A DNA stretch of 64,000 nt, taken from contig CAVXDE010000020.1 in assembly GCA_963760435.1 (NCBI GenBank), forward strand, positions 1-64,000. Reading direction: 5' to 3'. The DNA comes from JAFAXD01 sp963760435 (GTDB lineage: Bacteria; Pseudomonadota; Alphaproteobacteria; Rhizobiales; Xanthobacteraceae). The translations under genes and the position numbers were made by a program. Below, piece after piece: positions 17,664 to 26,426 of the stretch (positions within the stretch are counted from its first letter, which is position 1; the number at the start of each line of letters is the position of its first letter). The notes under the pieces are model-generated. The model saw only the letters and a list, made by a program, of their open reading frames with translations. It ran no database searches and was not told where the DNA came from.

Positions 17664-18732
17664 ATGGACCGCGCATGGATCGACGGCAAAGAGGTTAGTC
17701 GCAAAGCGGCCATCAGCGAAGCCGCGCGGCTGCTCGCTGCGAGCCGGTTTCCGCTGATTGCCGGACTGGGCACCGACATTGCCGGCGCCCGCGCCGCGAT
17801 CGCGCTCGCGACCCGCATCGGTGCCGCCATCGATCACATGCACGCCGATGCGCTGCTGCGCCGCCTCGACGTGATGCGCAGCGCCGATTTGATGACCACC
17901 ACACCGGCCGAAGCATGTTTGCGCGCTGATTGTTTGCTGCTGGTAGGTTCGGGAATCGGCCAGCAATTGCGTGCGCTGCTTGATACCGATACCAGCAAGC
18001 GTCACATCACTTGGCTCTGCCCTGACCGGGCCGCACGCGATATCGCGAGAGGCGCGCCGATCGATATCGTCGGCCGCAATCCGGCCGATCTAGCAATTGT
18101 GCTCGCCATGCTGCGCGCGCGCATTGCCGGCCGCGCGATTGGAAAGGGTCCGGTCGCCGCCAAGGCCATCGACAGCAGCCGTGGCACAGCTCAAGGCGGC
18201 GCGGTTCGGGGTCGCGATCTGGTCCGTGGAGCAGCTCGACGCGCTCGCAACCGAGATGTTGCAGGGCATCGTCGCCGACCTCAACGCGACGACGCGCTTC
18301 ACCAGCCTGCCGATTGAGCCACCCGACAACGCCGCAGGGGTGCTGCAGGCCTGCGGCTGGATGACCGGTTACCCGATGCGAACGCGTTTTGCGCCTCGCG
18401 CGCCGCAACACGATCCGTGGATGTTTGATCCAGCGCGTCTTGTTCAATGCGGCGAAGTCGATTGCGCATTGTGGATCTCAAGCTATGGGTCCGCGGCACC
18501 GGAATGGACCAGCGCCGTGCCAACGATTGCGCTGATCAGTTCTGAAATGCGGCCTGCATCGCCGCGGGTTGCGATCGAAGTCGGCCGGCCCGGCCTTGAC
18601 CACGACTGCGTTGAGTTCATTCCCGCGGTCAGCGCGCTGGCTTCGCTCCCGGCGAGCAAACCGAGCAATGCGGCCTCGGTCGCGCGCGTGCTCACGGAAA
18701 TCGCAACGTTGTTGCCGAACCCGGGTAGCTGA
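17664..18732 (+). CDS. fhcB: Formyltransferase/hydrolase complex subunit B (one frameshift)
   Basis: Homologue of formylmethanofuran dehydrogenase subunit B; in the bacterial Fhc complex it is a non-redox partner of FhcA. The first segment (to about 18180) has FPLIAGLGTDIAGARAAIAL and LLVGSGIGQQLRALLD; the second resumes VAQLKAARFGVAIWSVEQLD, ACGWMTGYPMRTRF and CALWISSYGSAAPEW, ending LLPNPGS. Removing one base near AGCAGCCGTGG joins DSS to VAQLKAARFG. Combined length about 355 residues fits the family. fhcA follows after 2 bases. Confidence 0.92.
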
Positions 18733-18734
18733 AC

Positions 18735-20372
18735 ATGTTGACGCGTCTTGCCGGCGGACATGTGATCGACCCCGTCAATGACCGCGACGGCAGCGAGGAC
18801 ATCTGGATCCGCGATGGCCGCATCGTCGCGCCGCCGCCGCGTGAGACGCGCGCCGATACGAGCTTCGATGTCAGCGGCAAGATCGTCATGGCCGGGGGGA
18901 TCGACATTCACTCGCACATTGCCGGCGCCAATGTGAACACCGCGCGCCTGCTGTTGCCTGAATATCATCATGCGGCGCAGCGCCGGCCGGAGCTGTCGCC
19001 GCTGGCGGATGCCGGCTGGACCACGTTCGCCACGGGACAGCTTTATGCGCGCATGGGCTTCACCACCGTAGTTGAACCCGCGGTCACACCGCACCACGCC
19101 CTGCATGCGCATCTCGAGCTTGCCGACATCCCGATCATCGACAAGGCGACGCTCTCGATACTTGGCAACGACGACTTCCTGCTCACCCTGTTGCGCAAAC
19201 AGGAAAGCGCGGCAGCTGTCCGCGACTACGTGGGTTGGACACTCGACGTCACGCGTGCGCTCGGGATCAAGGTGGTCAATGCCGGCGGTGCGATGGCGTT
19301 CAAATCAAACGTGCGGTCTTTTTCATTTGATGACGTGGTGCCAGGCTACGGCGTCACCTCGCGCCAGATCGTCAAGGCGCTGCAGCGCGCGGTGCATGAT
19401 CTTGGGGTGCCGCACCCGTTACACGTCCACTGCAACAATCTCGGCCTTGCCGGCAGCGCCGATACGGCGTTGGCGACGATTGCCGCAGCTGAAGACCTGC
19501 CGTTGCACCTCGCGCACCTGCAGTTCTACGCCTACGACAAGGAGGGAGAGCGCGGCTTCTCATCGGCGGGCGCGCGGCTTGCGGAAGCGGTGAACGGCAC
19601 CAGGCAGGTCACGATCGACGTCGGTCAGGTGATGTTCGGCCCGACGGTGACGATCTCTTCCGACGTGCTGCGCCAGTTCAACGCCCGCACCCAGGCGCGA
19701 CCGAACAAGTGGGTGATATTCGAGAACGACGCCAACGGCTTTGGCATCGTGCCCTATGACTATCGGGCGGATGATTTCTACAACGCCATGCAATGGGCGA
19801 TCGGGCTCGAACTGTTCTTGTTGATCACCGACCCGTGGCGCGTGTTTTTTACCACCGATCATCCCAATGGGGCGCCGTTCACGACGTACCCCGAGATTCT
19901 GGCGCTGCTGATGAGCCGCGACCTGCGCACCGAATGGATCGCCAAGCTGCCGCCGCAGGCGATGGCGATGACGACATTGCCCTCGATTGCGCGCGAGTAC
20001 AGCTTGTCTGAGATCGCGATCATGACACGCGCTGCGCCGGCAAAGCTCCTGGGGCTCGCCGACCGCGGGCATCTTGGGACCGGCATGACCGCCGACATCG
20101 CGGTTTATGAGCGCAAGCCTGACAAAGCGGCGATGTTTCGCGACGCGGCGCTGGTGTTCAAGAACGGCGAGCTGGTCGTGCGCGACGGGCAGGTCGTGAG
20201 CGAGCGCTTCGGTCGCGCGCTGACCGTGCGGCCCGAGCGCGACCGCGCGATCGATCGGCGCATGGGCAAGTATTTTGACGAGCGCTTTGGTTTGGCGCCG
20301 GACCTGCTGAGCGTGCCGGAGCATGCGATCGTCCGGCCTGAGCCATTTGGGTTGGTGCCATGCGTCAGATGA
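18735..20372 (+). CDS. fhcA: Formyltransferase/hydrolase complex subunit A (amidohydrolase)
   Basis: 545 residues, intact. This is the catalytic hydrolase subunit releasing formate from formylmethylofuran. Landmarks are IVMAGGIDIHSHIAGANVNT (HxH metal site), FTTVVEPAVTPHHALHAHLE, HVHCNNLGLAGSADTAL, LPLHLAHLQFYAY and DPWRVFFTTDHPNGAPFTTY (Asp near the second metal ligands), all typical of FmdA/FhcA. It follows fhcB closely and overlaps fhcD, so the subunits are translated together. Confidence 0.96.
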   Translation: MLTRLAGGHVIDPVNDRDGSEDIWIRDGRIVAPPPRETRADTSFDVSGKIVMAGGIDIHSHIAGANVNTARLLLPEYHHAAQRRPELSPLADAGWTTFATGQLYARMGFTTVVEPAVTPHHALHAHLELADIPIIDKATLSILGNDDFLLTLLRKQESAAAVRDYVGWTLDVTRALGIKVVNAGGAMAFKSNVRSFSFDDVVPGYGVTSRQIVKALQRAVHDLGVPHPLHVHCNNLGLAGSADTALATIAAAEDLPLHLAHLQFYAYDKEGERGFSSAGARLAEAVNGTRQVTIDVGQVMFGPTVTISSDVLRQFNARTQARPNKWVIFENDANGFGIVPYDYRADDFYNAMQWAIGLELFLLITDPWRVFFTTDHPNGAPFTTYPEILALLMSRDLRTEWIAKLPPQAMAMTTLPSIAREYSLSEIAIMTRAAPAKLLGLADRGHLGTGMTADIAVYERKPDKAAMFRDAALVFKNGELVVRDGQVVSERFGRALTVRPERDRAIDRRMGKYFDERFGLAPDLLSVPEHAIVRPEPFGLVPCVR

Positions 20373-21268
20373 CCGTCAAGGGTGTCCGGGTCGATGACAC
20401 GTTTGCCGAGGCCTTCGGCATGCGGGCGACCGCCCTGATTATCACGGCCGACACCGCGGCCTGGGCCATGCAGGCTGCGTTGACCATGACCGGCTTCGCT
20501 ACGTCCGTGATCGGCTGCGGCGCGGAGGCCGGTGTTGATCGGGGGCTCACGCCAAGAGAGACGCCGGACGGGCGCTATGGCGTGCGCGTGTTGTTGTTTG
20601 CCGTATCGACCAGTGAGTTGCAAAAACAGCTGCAGGGAAGGGTCGGGCAGTGCGTGCTCACCAGCCCAGGGTCGGCTTGCTACGCCGGTCTTGACGGCGA
20701 GGAGCGGCTCAAGCTCGGCAATGCGATCCGGTATTTCGGCGATGGCTGGCAGATCTCAAAACGTTTCGGCGGCAGGCACTATTGGCGTATCCCGGTGATG
20801 GACGGGGAGTTCCTGTGCGAGGCGACGACCGGGCTGAGCAAAGGCGGCGTTGGCGGCGGCAATTTACTGATCATGGGGAAGTCCGCGGCCGCAACGTTGC
20901 AGGCAACCGAAGCCGCCGTCAAAGCCATCCGTGGCGTGCCGGACGTGATCATGCCGTTTCCCGGCGGCATCGCGCGCTCGGGGTCGAAGGTCGGCTCCAA
21001 ATACAAGTCGCTACGCGCCTCGACCAACGATGCCTATTGTCCAACGCTCCGCGGCGCTGCGACGACGGCCCTCGACCCCGATGTCGCATCTGTCCTGGAA
21101 ATCGTGATCGATGGCTTGTCGCCGGATGCGGTGGCGACGGCGATGCGAGCCGGCCTGGCCGCGGTGTTGCGACGTGGCGCCGGCGGCGGCGTGGTGCGCG
21201 TCAGCGCCGGCAACTACGGGGGCAAGCTCGGACCACACCACTTTCATTTGAAGGAACTACTGCCGTGA
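20369..21268 (+). CDS. fhcD: Formylmethanofuran--H4MPT formyltransferase (Fhc subunit D)
   Basis: 299 residues; moves the formyl group from formyl-H4MPT to methylofuran. Typical segments are VRVDDTFAEAFGMRATALII, GVGGGNLLIMGKSAAATLQA, VIMPFPGGIARSGSKVGSKY and NYGGKLGPHHFHLKELLP. ATG 20369 (overlapping the fhcA stop as ATGA) begins the conserved N terminus; ATG 20360 would add three residues. Overlaps fhcC as GTGA. Confidence 0.96.
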   Translation: MTVKGVRVDDTFAEAFGMRATALIITADTAAWAMQAALTMTGFATSVIGCGAEAGVDRGLTPRETPDGRYGVRVLLFAVSTSELQKQLQGRVGQCVLTSPGSACYAGLDGEERLKLGNAIRYFGDGWQISKRFGGRHYWRIPVMDGEFLCEATTGLSKGGVGGGNLLIMGKSAAATLQATEAAVKAIRGVPDVIMPFPGGIARSGSKVGSKYKSLRASTNDAYCPTLRGAATTALDPDVASVLEIVIDGLSPDAVATAMRAGLAAVLRRGAGGGVVRVSAGNYGGKLGPHHFHLKELLP

Positions 21269-22077
21269 AGCCGCTCGTGCTCTCGCTGCGCCAGCGGCCG
21301 GATCAGCGGCTCGATTTGTCGGCACTCGTGCCAGACCAACTCGCCGGCAAATCGGTCGCCGAGATCGAGCGCATCGATCTCTCGACGTCGCGCCATCGTG
21401 TTGACGTCGGCGAGGTGTTCCGCGTGCGCGCCGGCAACCCGGAGCAGATCCGGCTCGAAGGCGCGTGCGACCGGTTGGATCTCATCGGTCATGGCATGAG
21501 CCGCGGCGAGATGACGGTCGAAGGCGACGTCGGCGCCAAAGCCGGGCGCCTGATGAATGGTGGCCGCCTGGTGATCCAGGGCAACGCGGGTCCCTGGGCC
21601 GCCTCGGGCATGCGGGCCGGTCACCTGGAGATTACCGGCAGCGTGGGAGACCGGTTAGGCGGCCCGCTTGCCGGCGAGGTCGCGGGCATGCGGGGCGGCG
21701 TGGTTCTTGTTGGCGGGGATGCGGGCGAGCGCGCCGGTGATCGCCTGCGCCGGGGCACGATCATTATCCAAGGCGGCGCTGGTCCTTATGCGGGCAGCCG
21801 GATGCTCGCCGGGACCCTGGTCGTGCGCCGCGCCACGGGTGCGCTGCCGGGCTACTTGATGCGGCGCGGCACGATTATCTGCGGTGCGCCCGGGACAGTG
21901 CTCTCTCCAACATTCGTGGATTGCGGTATCCATCATTTGATCGGGATGCGTTTGCTCGCGGCTTTCGTCCGGTCATACAATAAACAGGTCGCATCGATTC
22001 TTGATCGTCCGCTGCGACGGTTTGCCGGTGATATGGCTGCGCTGGGAAAAGGCGAGATATTTTGTTTGCCCAGCTGA
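21265..22077 (+). CDS. fhcC: Formyltransferase/hydrolase complex subunit C
   Basis: 270 residues from GTG 21265, which overlaps the fhcD stop. It consists largely of glycine-rich beta-helix repeats (GRLMNGGRLVIQGNAGPWAA, GGPLAGEVAGMRGGVVLVGG, RRGTIIIQGGAGPYAGSRML), as in FmdC/GltB-type C-terminal domains, and ends CGIHHLIGMRLLAAF and KGEIFCLPS. It forms the Fhc complex with A, B and D. It completes the fhcBADC order. Confidence 0.94.
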   Translation: MKPLVLSLRQRPDQRLDLSALVPDQLAGKSVAEIERIDLSTSRHRVDVGEVFRVRAGNPEQIRLEGACDRLDLIGHGMSRGEMTVEGDVGAKAGRLMNGGRLVIQGNAGPWAASGMRAGHLEITGSVGDRLGGPLAGEVAGMRGGVVLVGGDAGERAGDRLRRGTIIIQGGAGPYAGSRMLAGTLVVRRATGALPGYLMRRGTIICGAPGTVLSPTFVDCGIHHLIGMRLLAAFVRSYNKQVASILDRPLRRFAGDMAALGKGEIFCLPS

Positions 22078-22127
22078 AACTCTGATCCGGCTGGTCCGTT
22101 GTCTTGTGCGCTGCGAAGGAGACCGCA

Positions 22128-22331
22128 ATGATTGTATTAGTTCTGACTGTCTGCGCGATTGCCCAGCCGACCCAGTGCGAGGACGAGCACCTGCAATTCG
22201 CGGCCAATAGCTCGCCCGCGCGCTGCGCCATGGCGGCGCCGCCCTATATTGCCCAGTGGATCGGCGACCACCCGAAATGGACGGCGGTACGCTGGCATTG
22301 CGAATATCCGGGCCAGAACAAAGAGATTTGA
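22128..22331 (+). CDS. Small Cys-containing secreted or membrane-anchored protein
   Basis: 67 residues from ATG 22128, preceded by GAAGGAGA at a suitable distance. MIVLVLTVCAIAQPTQCEDE forms a short hydrophobic start, followed by RCAMAAPPYIAQWIGDHPKW and RWHCEYPGQ, with four cysteines in all. Small proteins of this pattern are common in Hyphomicrobiales (recognition only) and have no known function. It follows fhcC by 50 bases on the same strand but need not belong to the pathway. Confidence 0.65.
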   Translation: MIVLVLTVCAIAQPTQCEDEHLQFAANSSPARCAMAAPPYIAQWIGDHPKWTAVRWHCEYPGQNKEI

Positions 22332-22337
22332 ACCACG

Positions 22338-22694
22338 CTACTTGCAGCCGTCGAGTTGTTTCTCCTCGATGGAAAACACCGCGCCATCCTGCACCTCGAT
22401 ATTGCGCACGGTGCAATGCCTGCCGGCTTTGTCGGTGAACTTCACGTCGTAGCGGCCCGGCGCAATGCCGGTGATGCGTAGCCGCTCATCGTGGTCGACG
22501 GTCCCGTCGCGGTCGTTCTTGCACTGATCCGGACCCCAGGTGTCACTGCCGGCAGGTGCCAACTGCAGCTGGGTGATCGTGTTCTGCGTCAAGTTCCAGA
22601 AGCGCGTGCCCTTGGGGTTCTGCGCAAGTGCATTGGGGGCGATCGAAAAAAACGCCAAGGCGGTCGCGCAGATCGTCAACAGTGCGATACGCAT
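22338..22694 (-). CDS. Small secreted protein with EF-hand-like loop
   Basis: 118 residues. A signal peptide (MRIALLTICATALAFFSIAP, cleavage near NALAQ) precedes a compact beta-rich domain: FWNLTQNTITQLQLAPAGSD, then KNDRDGTVDHDE at residues 59-70, then ITGIAPGRYDVKFTDKAGRH. The twelve-residue stretch matches the EF-hand loop spacing with Asp at positions 3, 5 and 9, Gly at 6, Val at 8 and Glu at 12, but has Lys at position 1. Cysteines at 58, 94 and 117 may pair in the periplasm. It starts at the stop of the HAD gene, so it is the last gene of the ABC operon. Metal binding is inference. Confidence 0.75.
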   Translation of the reverse strand: MRIALLTICATALAFFSIAPNALAQNPKGTRFWNLTQNTITQLQLAPAGSDTWGPDQCKNDRDGTVDHDERLRITGIAPGRYDVKFTDKAGRHCTVRNIEVQDGAVFSIEEKQLDGCK

Positions 22695-23380
22695 CAGTTC
22701 CTCCCGCGGCTGTGCGATTTTCTGTCAGACAGCGTGGCGATTGCATCGGGCAAGTCAACCATCGCGTCAATCACCAAGTCCGCCCCCGCTGCCTGCAGGC
22801 GTTCGCGCAGATCCGAGGCCACGTGGCTCGCACCAACAAATCCAATGCTGCGCATCCCCGCGGCGCGGGCCGCCGCAATGCCGAGCGGCGAGTCCTCGAT
22901 CACGATCGCGTCGGACGGCGTTTCGCCCAGCGAGCGTGCGGCAAACCAGAACAGATCAGGCGCAGGCTTGCCGTGTTCCACCTGGGCCGCGCTGAACACG
23001 TCGTTCCCGAACAGCGGTGCAAGCCCGGTCACCTCGAGCGAGAGCCGCAGCCGCTCCGGCGCTGATGATGAGCAAACACATCGGCGATAGGGCAGGGAGG
23101 TGATCGTCGCCGCAACTCCGTTCACCGGTTGCAGCTCCTGGCGAAAGCGCGCCAGCAACCGTTGCCCCGCCTCCTCGCCGCGATCGGGCGGGACGGGGCG
23201 GCCGAGGATTTGCTCGGCCTTGGCGAGCACGTCGGTGACGTTGAGCCCGCCGAAGATGCGGCTGCACTCGGCCCCGGTGAGCGGGTGGCCGAGGTTCGTC
23301 ATCAACTCGGCCAGCGCCGCTCCGGCCAGCACCTCGGAGTCGACCAGGACGCCGTCGCAGTCGTAGATGAGCCAGGTCAC
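22694..23380 (-). CDS. HAD-superfamily hydrolase (phosphatase, subfamily IA)
   Basis: 228 residues with motif I DCDGVLVDSE (nucleophile Asp at residue 8), a cap domain, motif II SSSAPERL, the Lys region VEHGKPAPDLFWFAARSLG and motif III IVIEDSPLGIAAARAAG. Relatives dephosphorylate small sugar phosphates such as phosphoglycolate. It overlaps the ABC ATPase stop by 4 bases, which ties it to the transporter; the imported substrate or a product of it may be its target. Substrate unknown. Confidence 0.86.
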   Translation of the reverse strand: MTWLIYDCDGVLVDSEVLAGAALAELMTNLGHPLTGAECSRIFGGLNVTDVLAKAEQILGRPVPPDRGEEAGQRLLARFRQELQPVNGVAATITSLPYRRCVCSSSAPERLRLSLEVTGLAPLFGNDVFSAAQVEHGKPAPDLFWFAARSLGETPSDAIVIEDSPLGIAAARAAGMRSIGFVGASHVASDLRERLQAAGADLVIDAMVDLPDAIATLSDRKSHSRGRN

Positions 23381-24120
23381 CGCGGCGCCATCGCCATGCG
23401 GCGGGCGACCTCGGCCTTCACCGCTGCAAGCTCGGCGGCGTCGCGGCGCGACCGCGGGGTGCCGATGTGCAGTTCGGCGAGCACGCGCGCCGGCCGTGCC
23501 GAGAGCAAAAACAGCCGGTCGGCCATACGGACGGCATCATCGAGATCGTGCGTGACGAGCAACGTGGTGATGCGCCGGCTGTCGATCAGCATGGCGAGCT
23601 CGTCGCGCAATCGCGCCGCCATGGCGGCATCAAGCGAAACGAGCGGCTCATCCAGCAAAAGCAGCTCCGGCTCGACCGCAAGCGCGCGCGCGAGCGCAAC
23701 CCGGCGCGCCAGCCCGAGCGAGAGCTCGCCCGGGTAGTGGAAGCGGTGCGGCGCGAGCTCGAGGGTCTCAAACAATCCCGTGAGCTTCTGCTCCGGAAAA
23801 TCCGGTGCCACCAGCCGCACGTTATCCTCGACCGTGCGCCAGGGCAGCAGCCGCGGTTCTTGGAACACCATGGCGAGCTTGCCGCGTTGCGGCGCGCGAA
23901 GCGTTCCGGCGAAATCCGTATCGAGCCCGGCAATGATGCGCAGCATGGTGGTCTTGCCGCAGCCCGACGGGCCAACCAGAACCCCGACTTGGCCGATCGA
24001 CACGGCCAGTGTGACGTCGCGGAGCACCTCGAGGGTTTGGCCGCTCGCGGACCGATAGGTTTTATGCGCAATGCGAACGTCAAGCAGTTCGGGGCCGCCA
24101 ACGTGACGCGCGTCGTTCAA
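23377..24120 (-). CDS. ABC transporter ATP-binding protein (nitrate/sulfonate/taurine type)
   Basis: 247 residues with Walker A GVLVGPSGCGKTTMLRI, Q-loop MVFQEPRLLPWRTVEDNVRL, signature ELSLGLARRVALARALA, Walker B LLLLDEPLVSLDA and switch His in LLVTHDLDDAVRMAD. The signature LSLGLA is slightly off the LSGGQ consensus but usual for this subgroup. The start overlaps the permease end by about 40 bases. Powers the importer formed with the next two genes. Confidence 0.92.
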   Translation of the reverse strand: MNDARHVGGPELLDVRIAHKTYRSASGQTLEVLRDVTLAVSIGQVGVLVGPSGCGKTTMLRIIAGLDTDFAGTLRAPQRGKLAMVFQEPRLLPWRTVEDNVRLVAPDFPEQKLTGLFETLELAPHRFHYPGELSLGLARRVALARALAVEPELLLLDEPLVSLDAAMAARLRDELAMLIDSRRITTLLVTHDLDDAVRMADRLFLLSARPARVLAELHIGTPRSRRDAAELAAVKAEVARRMAMAPR

Positions 24121-24817
24121 TGGGTTGCACCACCAATGTTTCGATCGCCAGGATCACGACGACGAAGGCCAGCGCATAGGCAAGAATGCGGGTGACGTCA
24201 AATAGCTGGAACGCGATGCCGATCTCAAAACCGACGCCGTTGGGGCGGCCGAGCAATTCGACGATCAGCACGATCTTCCACACCAGCGACAAGCCGGTGC
24301 GCGCCGCCGCCGCCAGATAGGGAGCAAGCTGCGGGATGACGATATGGCGCAAGGCTTTCAGGCGCGGCAGCGCAAACACCTGCGCCATCTCGTCGAGCGC
24401 GGGATCGAGCGCCCGCGCGCCTTCGCGCACCGTGACAACGGCGGTCGGCAGCTTGTTGATGGCGACGGCGAGGATAGCCGCGAGCTCGGTCAATCCGCCC
24501 CACAGGTAGGCCAACACGATGATCACCAGTGCGGGCAGGTTGAGGAGGACGACGAGCCAGGAATCGCCGAGCCGATCAATGAGACGGACACGGCCCATCA
24601 GCAAGCCGATGGCGCTGCCGAGGGTCATGGCCAACGTGAATGCGACGAACACGCGCGCCAGCGTGATGCCGAGTTGCAGGAACAACTCGCCGGAACGTGC
24701 CTCAGTGACGATGGCGTTCAGCACGGTGGTTGGGGCTGGCAGCATCTGCGGGCCCATAAGCCACGAGCCGACGAACCAGGCGACCAACAACAGTGCGAGC
24801 GATGCCACCCGGAACAT
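24080..24817 (-). CDS. ABC transporter permease (BPD type 1, nitrate/sulfonate-like)
   Basis: 245 residues from ATG 24817, with about six membrane segments (FRVASLALLLVAWFVGSWLM, ARVFVAFTLAMTLGSAIGLL, WLVVLLNLPALVIIVLAYLW and others) and the cytoplasmic loop ALRHIVIPQLAPYLAAAART that contacts the ATPase. The ORF extends upstream to 24928, but that part is antisense-like overlap with the binding-protein gene. Same operon as its neighbours. Confidence 0.88.
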   Translation of the reverse strand: MFRVASLALLLVAWFVGSWLMGPQMLPAPTTVLNAIVTEARSGELFLQLGITLARVFVAFTLAMTLGSAIGLLMGRVRLIDRLGDSWLVVLLNLPALVIIVLAYLWGGLTELAAILAVAINKLPTAVVTVREGARALDPALDEMAQVFALPRLKALRHIVIPQLAPYLAAAARTGLSLVWKIVLIVELLGRPNGVGFEIGIAFQLFDVTRILAYALAFVVVILAIETLVVQPIERRASRWRPRTA

Positions 24818-24818
24818 G

Positions 24819-25817
24819 TCAGTTCGCGGGCTGCGGTTGATAGAAGGTGCCTGGCGCAAGCTCCTTTGCCGGGCCGACCAGCGCGGAGCCGCCGAGCTCG
24901 GCAAGCACCCCGTAGAGCGCGCGCGCATCCGCTTCGTCTTGGGCGATCGGGCGGCGCGGGATGCCCTCGCGATAGTGTTCGCGATAGAGCTTCAGCGTTA
25001 TCGGGTCGCTTGTCCCAACCAGTGGGGCGATGCGCTCCCACTCGGCATCCGAGCTTGCGAGGATCTCCTTGGCTTTGCGGCTGACATCGAGGAAGCGCGT
25101 CAACGCGTCCCGATGCTGCGCCGCCCATTGCTCATCGAACACATAGCCGATCATCGCCGGCCGCCCCTCGATGCCGAGCTTCGGCAACAAATCGGCGACC
25201 TCGGCGAGGCGGCGCAGGCCGCGCGCCTCCAGGCCAACGCAGATATTCCAGTAATTGAGGGTCGCGTCGAACTCGCCAGCCGCGGTTTTTTCCGCCAGCA
25301 GGGTGGGGGCTCCGTAGGCGATCTTCGCGTCGCTTTGCAGGTTGAGCCCCTCCTGCATCAGGGCGGCGCGCACGAACAACCAGCTCTTGTCGATCGGACC
25401 TCCCGCGACGGCCAGGCTCTTGCCGCGCAAATCCGTGAGGTTGCGGATCGGCGACCCCGGCGAGAGCATGATCGCGCCGAGCGCCGTGGAATAGGGATAG
25501 AGCGTCAGCCGTGCCCCGAGCGTGCGTTCGCGCGACACCCAGGTCCAATCCGAAACGACGATGTCGGCTGAGCCGCCGCGCAGCGCGACCTTGCCGGCCT
25601 CCGGGCTGGCGAGCTCCAGCGTGTCGATCATGAGCTGGGCCTGTTGGTCGAGCCCGTGGGCACGCGCGACATTGAGCTCCCAGGCGAAAGTCCCGGTCTT
25701 TTGCGCGACAACCCGAATGGTCTCCGCCGCCGTCGCGCTGCGCGCGAGCAGCAAAGCGATCGCGCAGAAGACGACACGGACATACCGGATATGAATGAAA
25801 CCAGAGAGGCGGGGCAT
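24819..25817 (-). CDS. ABC transporter substrate-binding protein (NMT1/SsuA-like)
   Basis: 332 residues, with an N-terminal signal sequence (VVFCAIALLLARSATAAETI) and the two-lobe periplasmic binding fold of the NMT1/nitrate-sulfonate group (VALRGGSADIVVSDWTWVSR, LRGKSLAVAGGPIDKSWLFV, EFDATLNYWNICVGLEA). First gene of a five-gene minus-strand operon that diverges from the small secreted protein at 25907. Its place between fhc and xox suggests a C1-linked nutrient, cofactor or metallophore, but the substrate cannot be read from the sequence. Confidence 0.85.
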   Translation of the reverse strand: MPRLSGFIHIRYVRVVFCAIALLLARSATAAETIRVVAQKTGTFAWELNVARAHGLDQQAQLMIDTLELASPEAGKVALRGGSADIVVSDWTWVSRERTLGARLTLYPYSTALGAIMLSPGSPIRNLTDLRGKSLAVAGGPIDKSWLFVRAALMQEGLNLQSDAKIAYGAPTLLAEKTAAGEFDATLNYWNICVGLEARGLRRLAEVADLLPKLGIEGRPAMIGYVFDEQWAAQHRDALTRFLDVSRKAKEILASSDAEWERIAPLVGTSDPITLKLYREHYREGIPRRPIAQDEADARALYGVLAELGGSALVGPAKELAPGTFYQPQPAN

Positions 25818-25906
25818 GGCGCGACATCGGACCCTACTTGAGCAGCCTGCTCAAGTGCTTATGATTGCAGCGGCCTGCGGCATTTGGTCGGTCGGGAGTA
25901 TTGTTG

Positions 25907-26263
25907 ATGGCGACGATCCGTTTGCTGTTGCTTGGCGCGATAGTGTTTGTGCTCGGCCGTGCCGGGACGGGGTTGGCGGCGACCGAGCTTAACGATTATC
26001 CGACCGTCGCGCGCGCCGATTATGTGTTTGCCTGCATGAAGACGAACGGCGACACCCGCCCGGCGCTGGAGAAGTGTTCGTGTTCGATCGACGTGATCGC
26101 CTCGCTGTTGCCTTACGCGCGCTATGTCGATGCGGAAACGGTGTTGAGCCTGGCGCAAGTTCCTGGCGTGTTCGGCTCCATGTTTCGCAATTCGGAACAA
26201 GCCAAATCAGCCGCCAACGATCTGCGGCGCGCACAAGCCGAAGCTGAGGTGCGGTGTTTCTGA
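25907..26263 (+). CDS. Small secreted protein of xox/PQQ gene regions
   Basis: 118 residues from ATG 25907: signal peptide (IRLLLLGAIVFVLGRAGTGL, cleavage near AAT), then ELNDYPTVARADYVFACMKT, CSCSIDVIASLLPYARYVDA and a C-terminal RRAQAEAEVRCF. Four cysteines suggest disulfide bonding in the periplasm. I recognise similar small proteins beside quinoprotein dehydrogenase genes, but no function is known. It diverges from the ABC operon and is followed by a repeat that may end transcription. Confidence 0.75.
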   Translation: MATIRLLLLGAIVFVLGRAGTGLAATELNDYPTVARADYVFACMKTNGDTRPALEKCSCSIDVIASLLPYARYVDAETVLSLAQVPGVFGSMFRNSEQAKSAANDLRRAQAEAEVRCF

Positions 26264-26280
26264 GGGATTTGTGAGTTCCG

Positions 26281-26410
26281 GACCCTCATCCTGAGGAGCC
26301 CTCGCGTAGCGAGGGCGTCTCGAAGGATGGCCAAGCGCAAAAGCCTTCATTGTGGCCGTCCTTCGAGACGCCTGGTCTCTGCGAGACCTGGCTCCTCAGG
26401 ACGAGGGCTG
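26281..26410. repeat. Inverted pair of the CCTCATCCTGAGGAGC dispersed repeat
   Basis: Left arm 26281-26332 (ACCCTCATCCTGAGGAGC ... GTCTCGAAGGATGGCC) is mirrored by the right arm 26353-26410 (GGCCGTCCTTCGAGACGCC ... GGCTCCTCAGGACGAGGG), giving an imperfect hairpin of about 130 bases. Each arm also holds its own small palindrome (CCCTCGCGTAGCGAGGG). It lies between two convergent genes, so it may serve as a two-way terminator. Same family as 6345-6665. Confidence 0.85.
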
Positions 26411-26426
26411 CAAGAGGGCTCGCGAT

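Noticed and set aside
22338..22694. True lanmodulin
   Set aside because: Only one loop is present, position 1 is Lys and Pro at position 2 is missing; lanmodulin has four loops.
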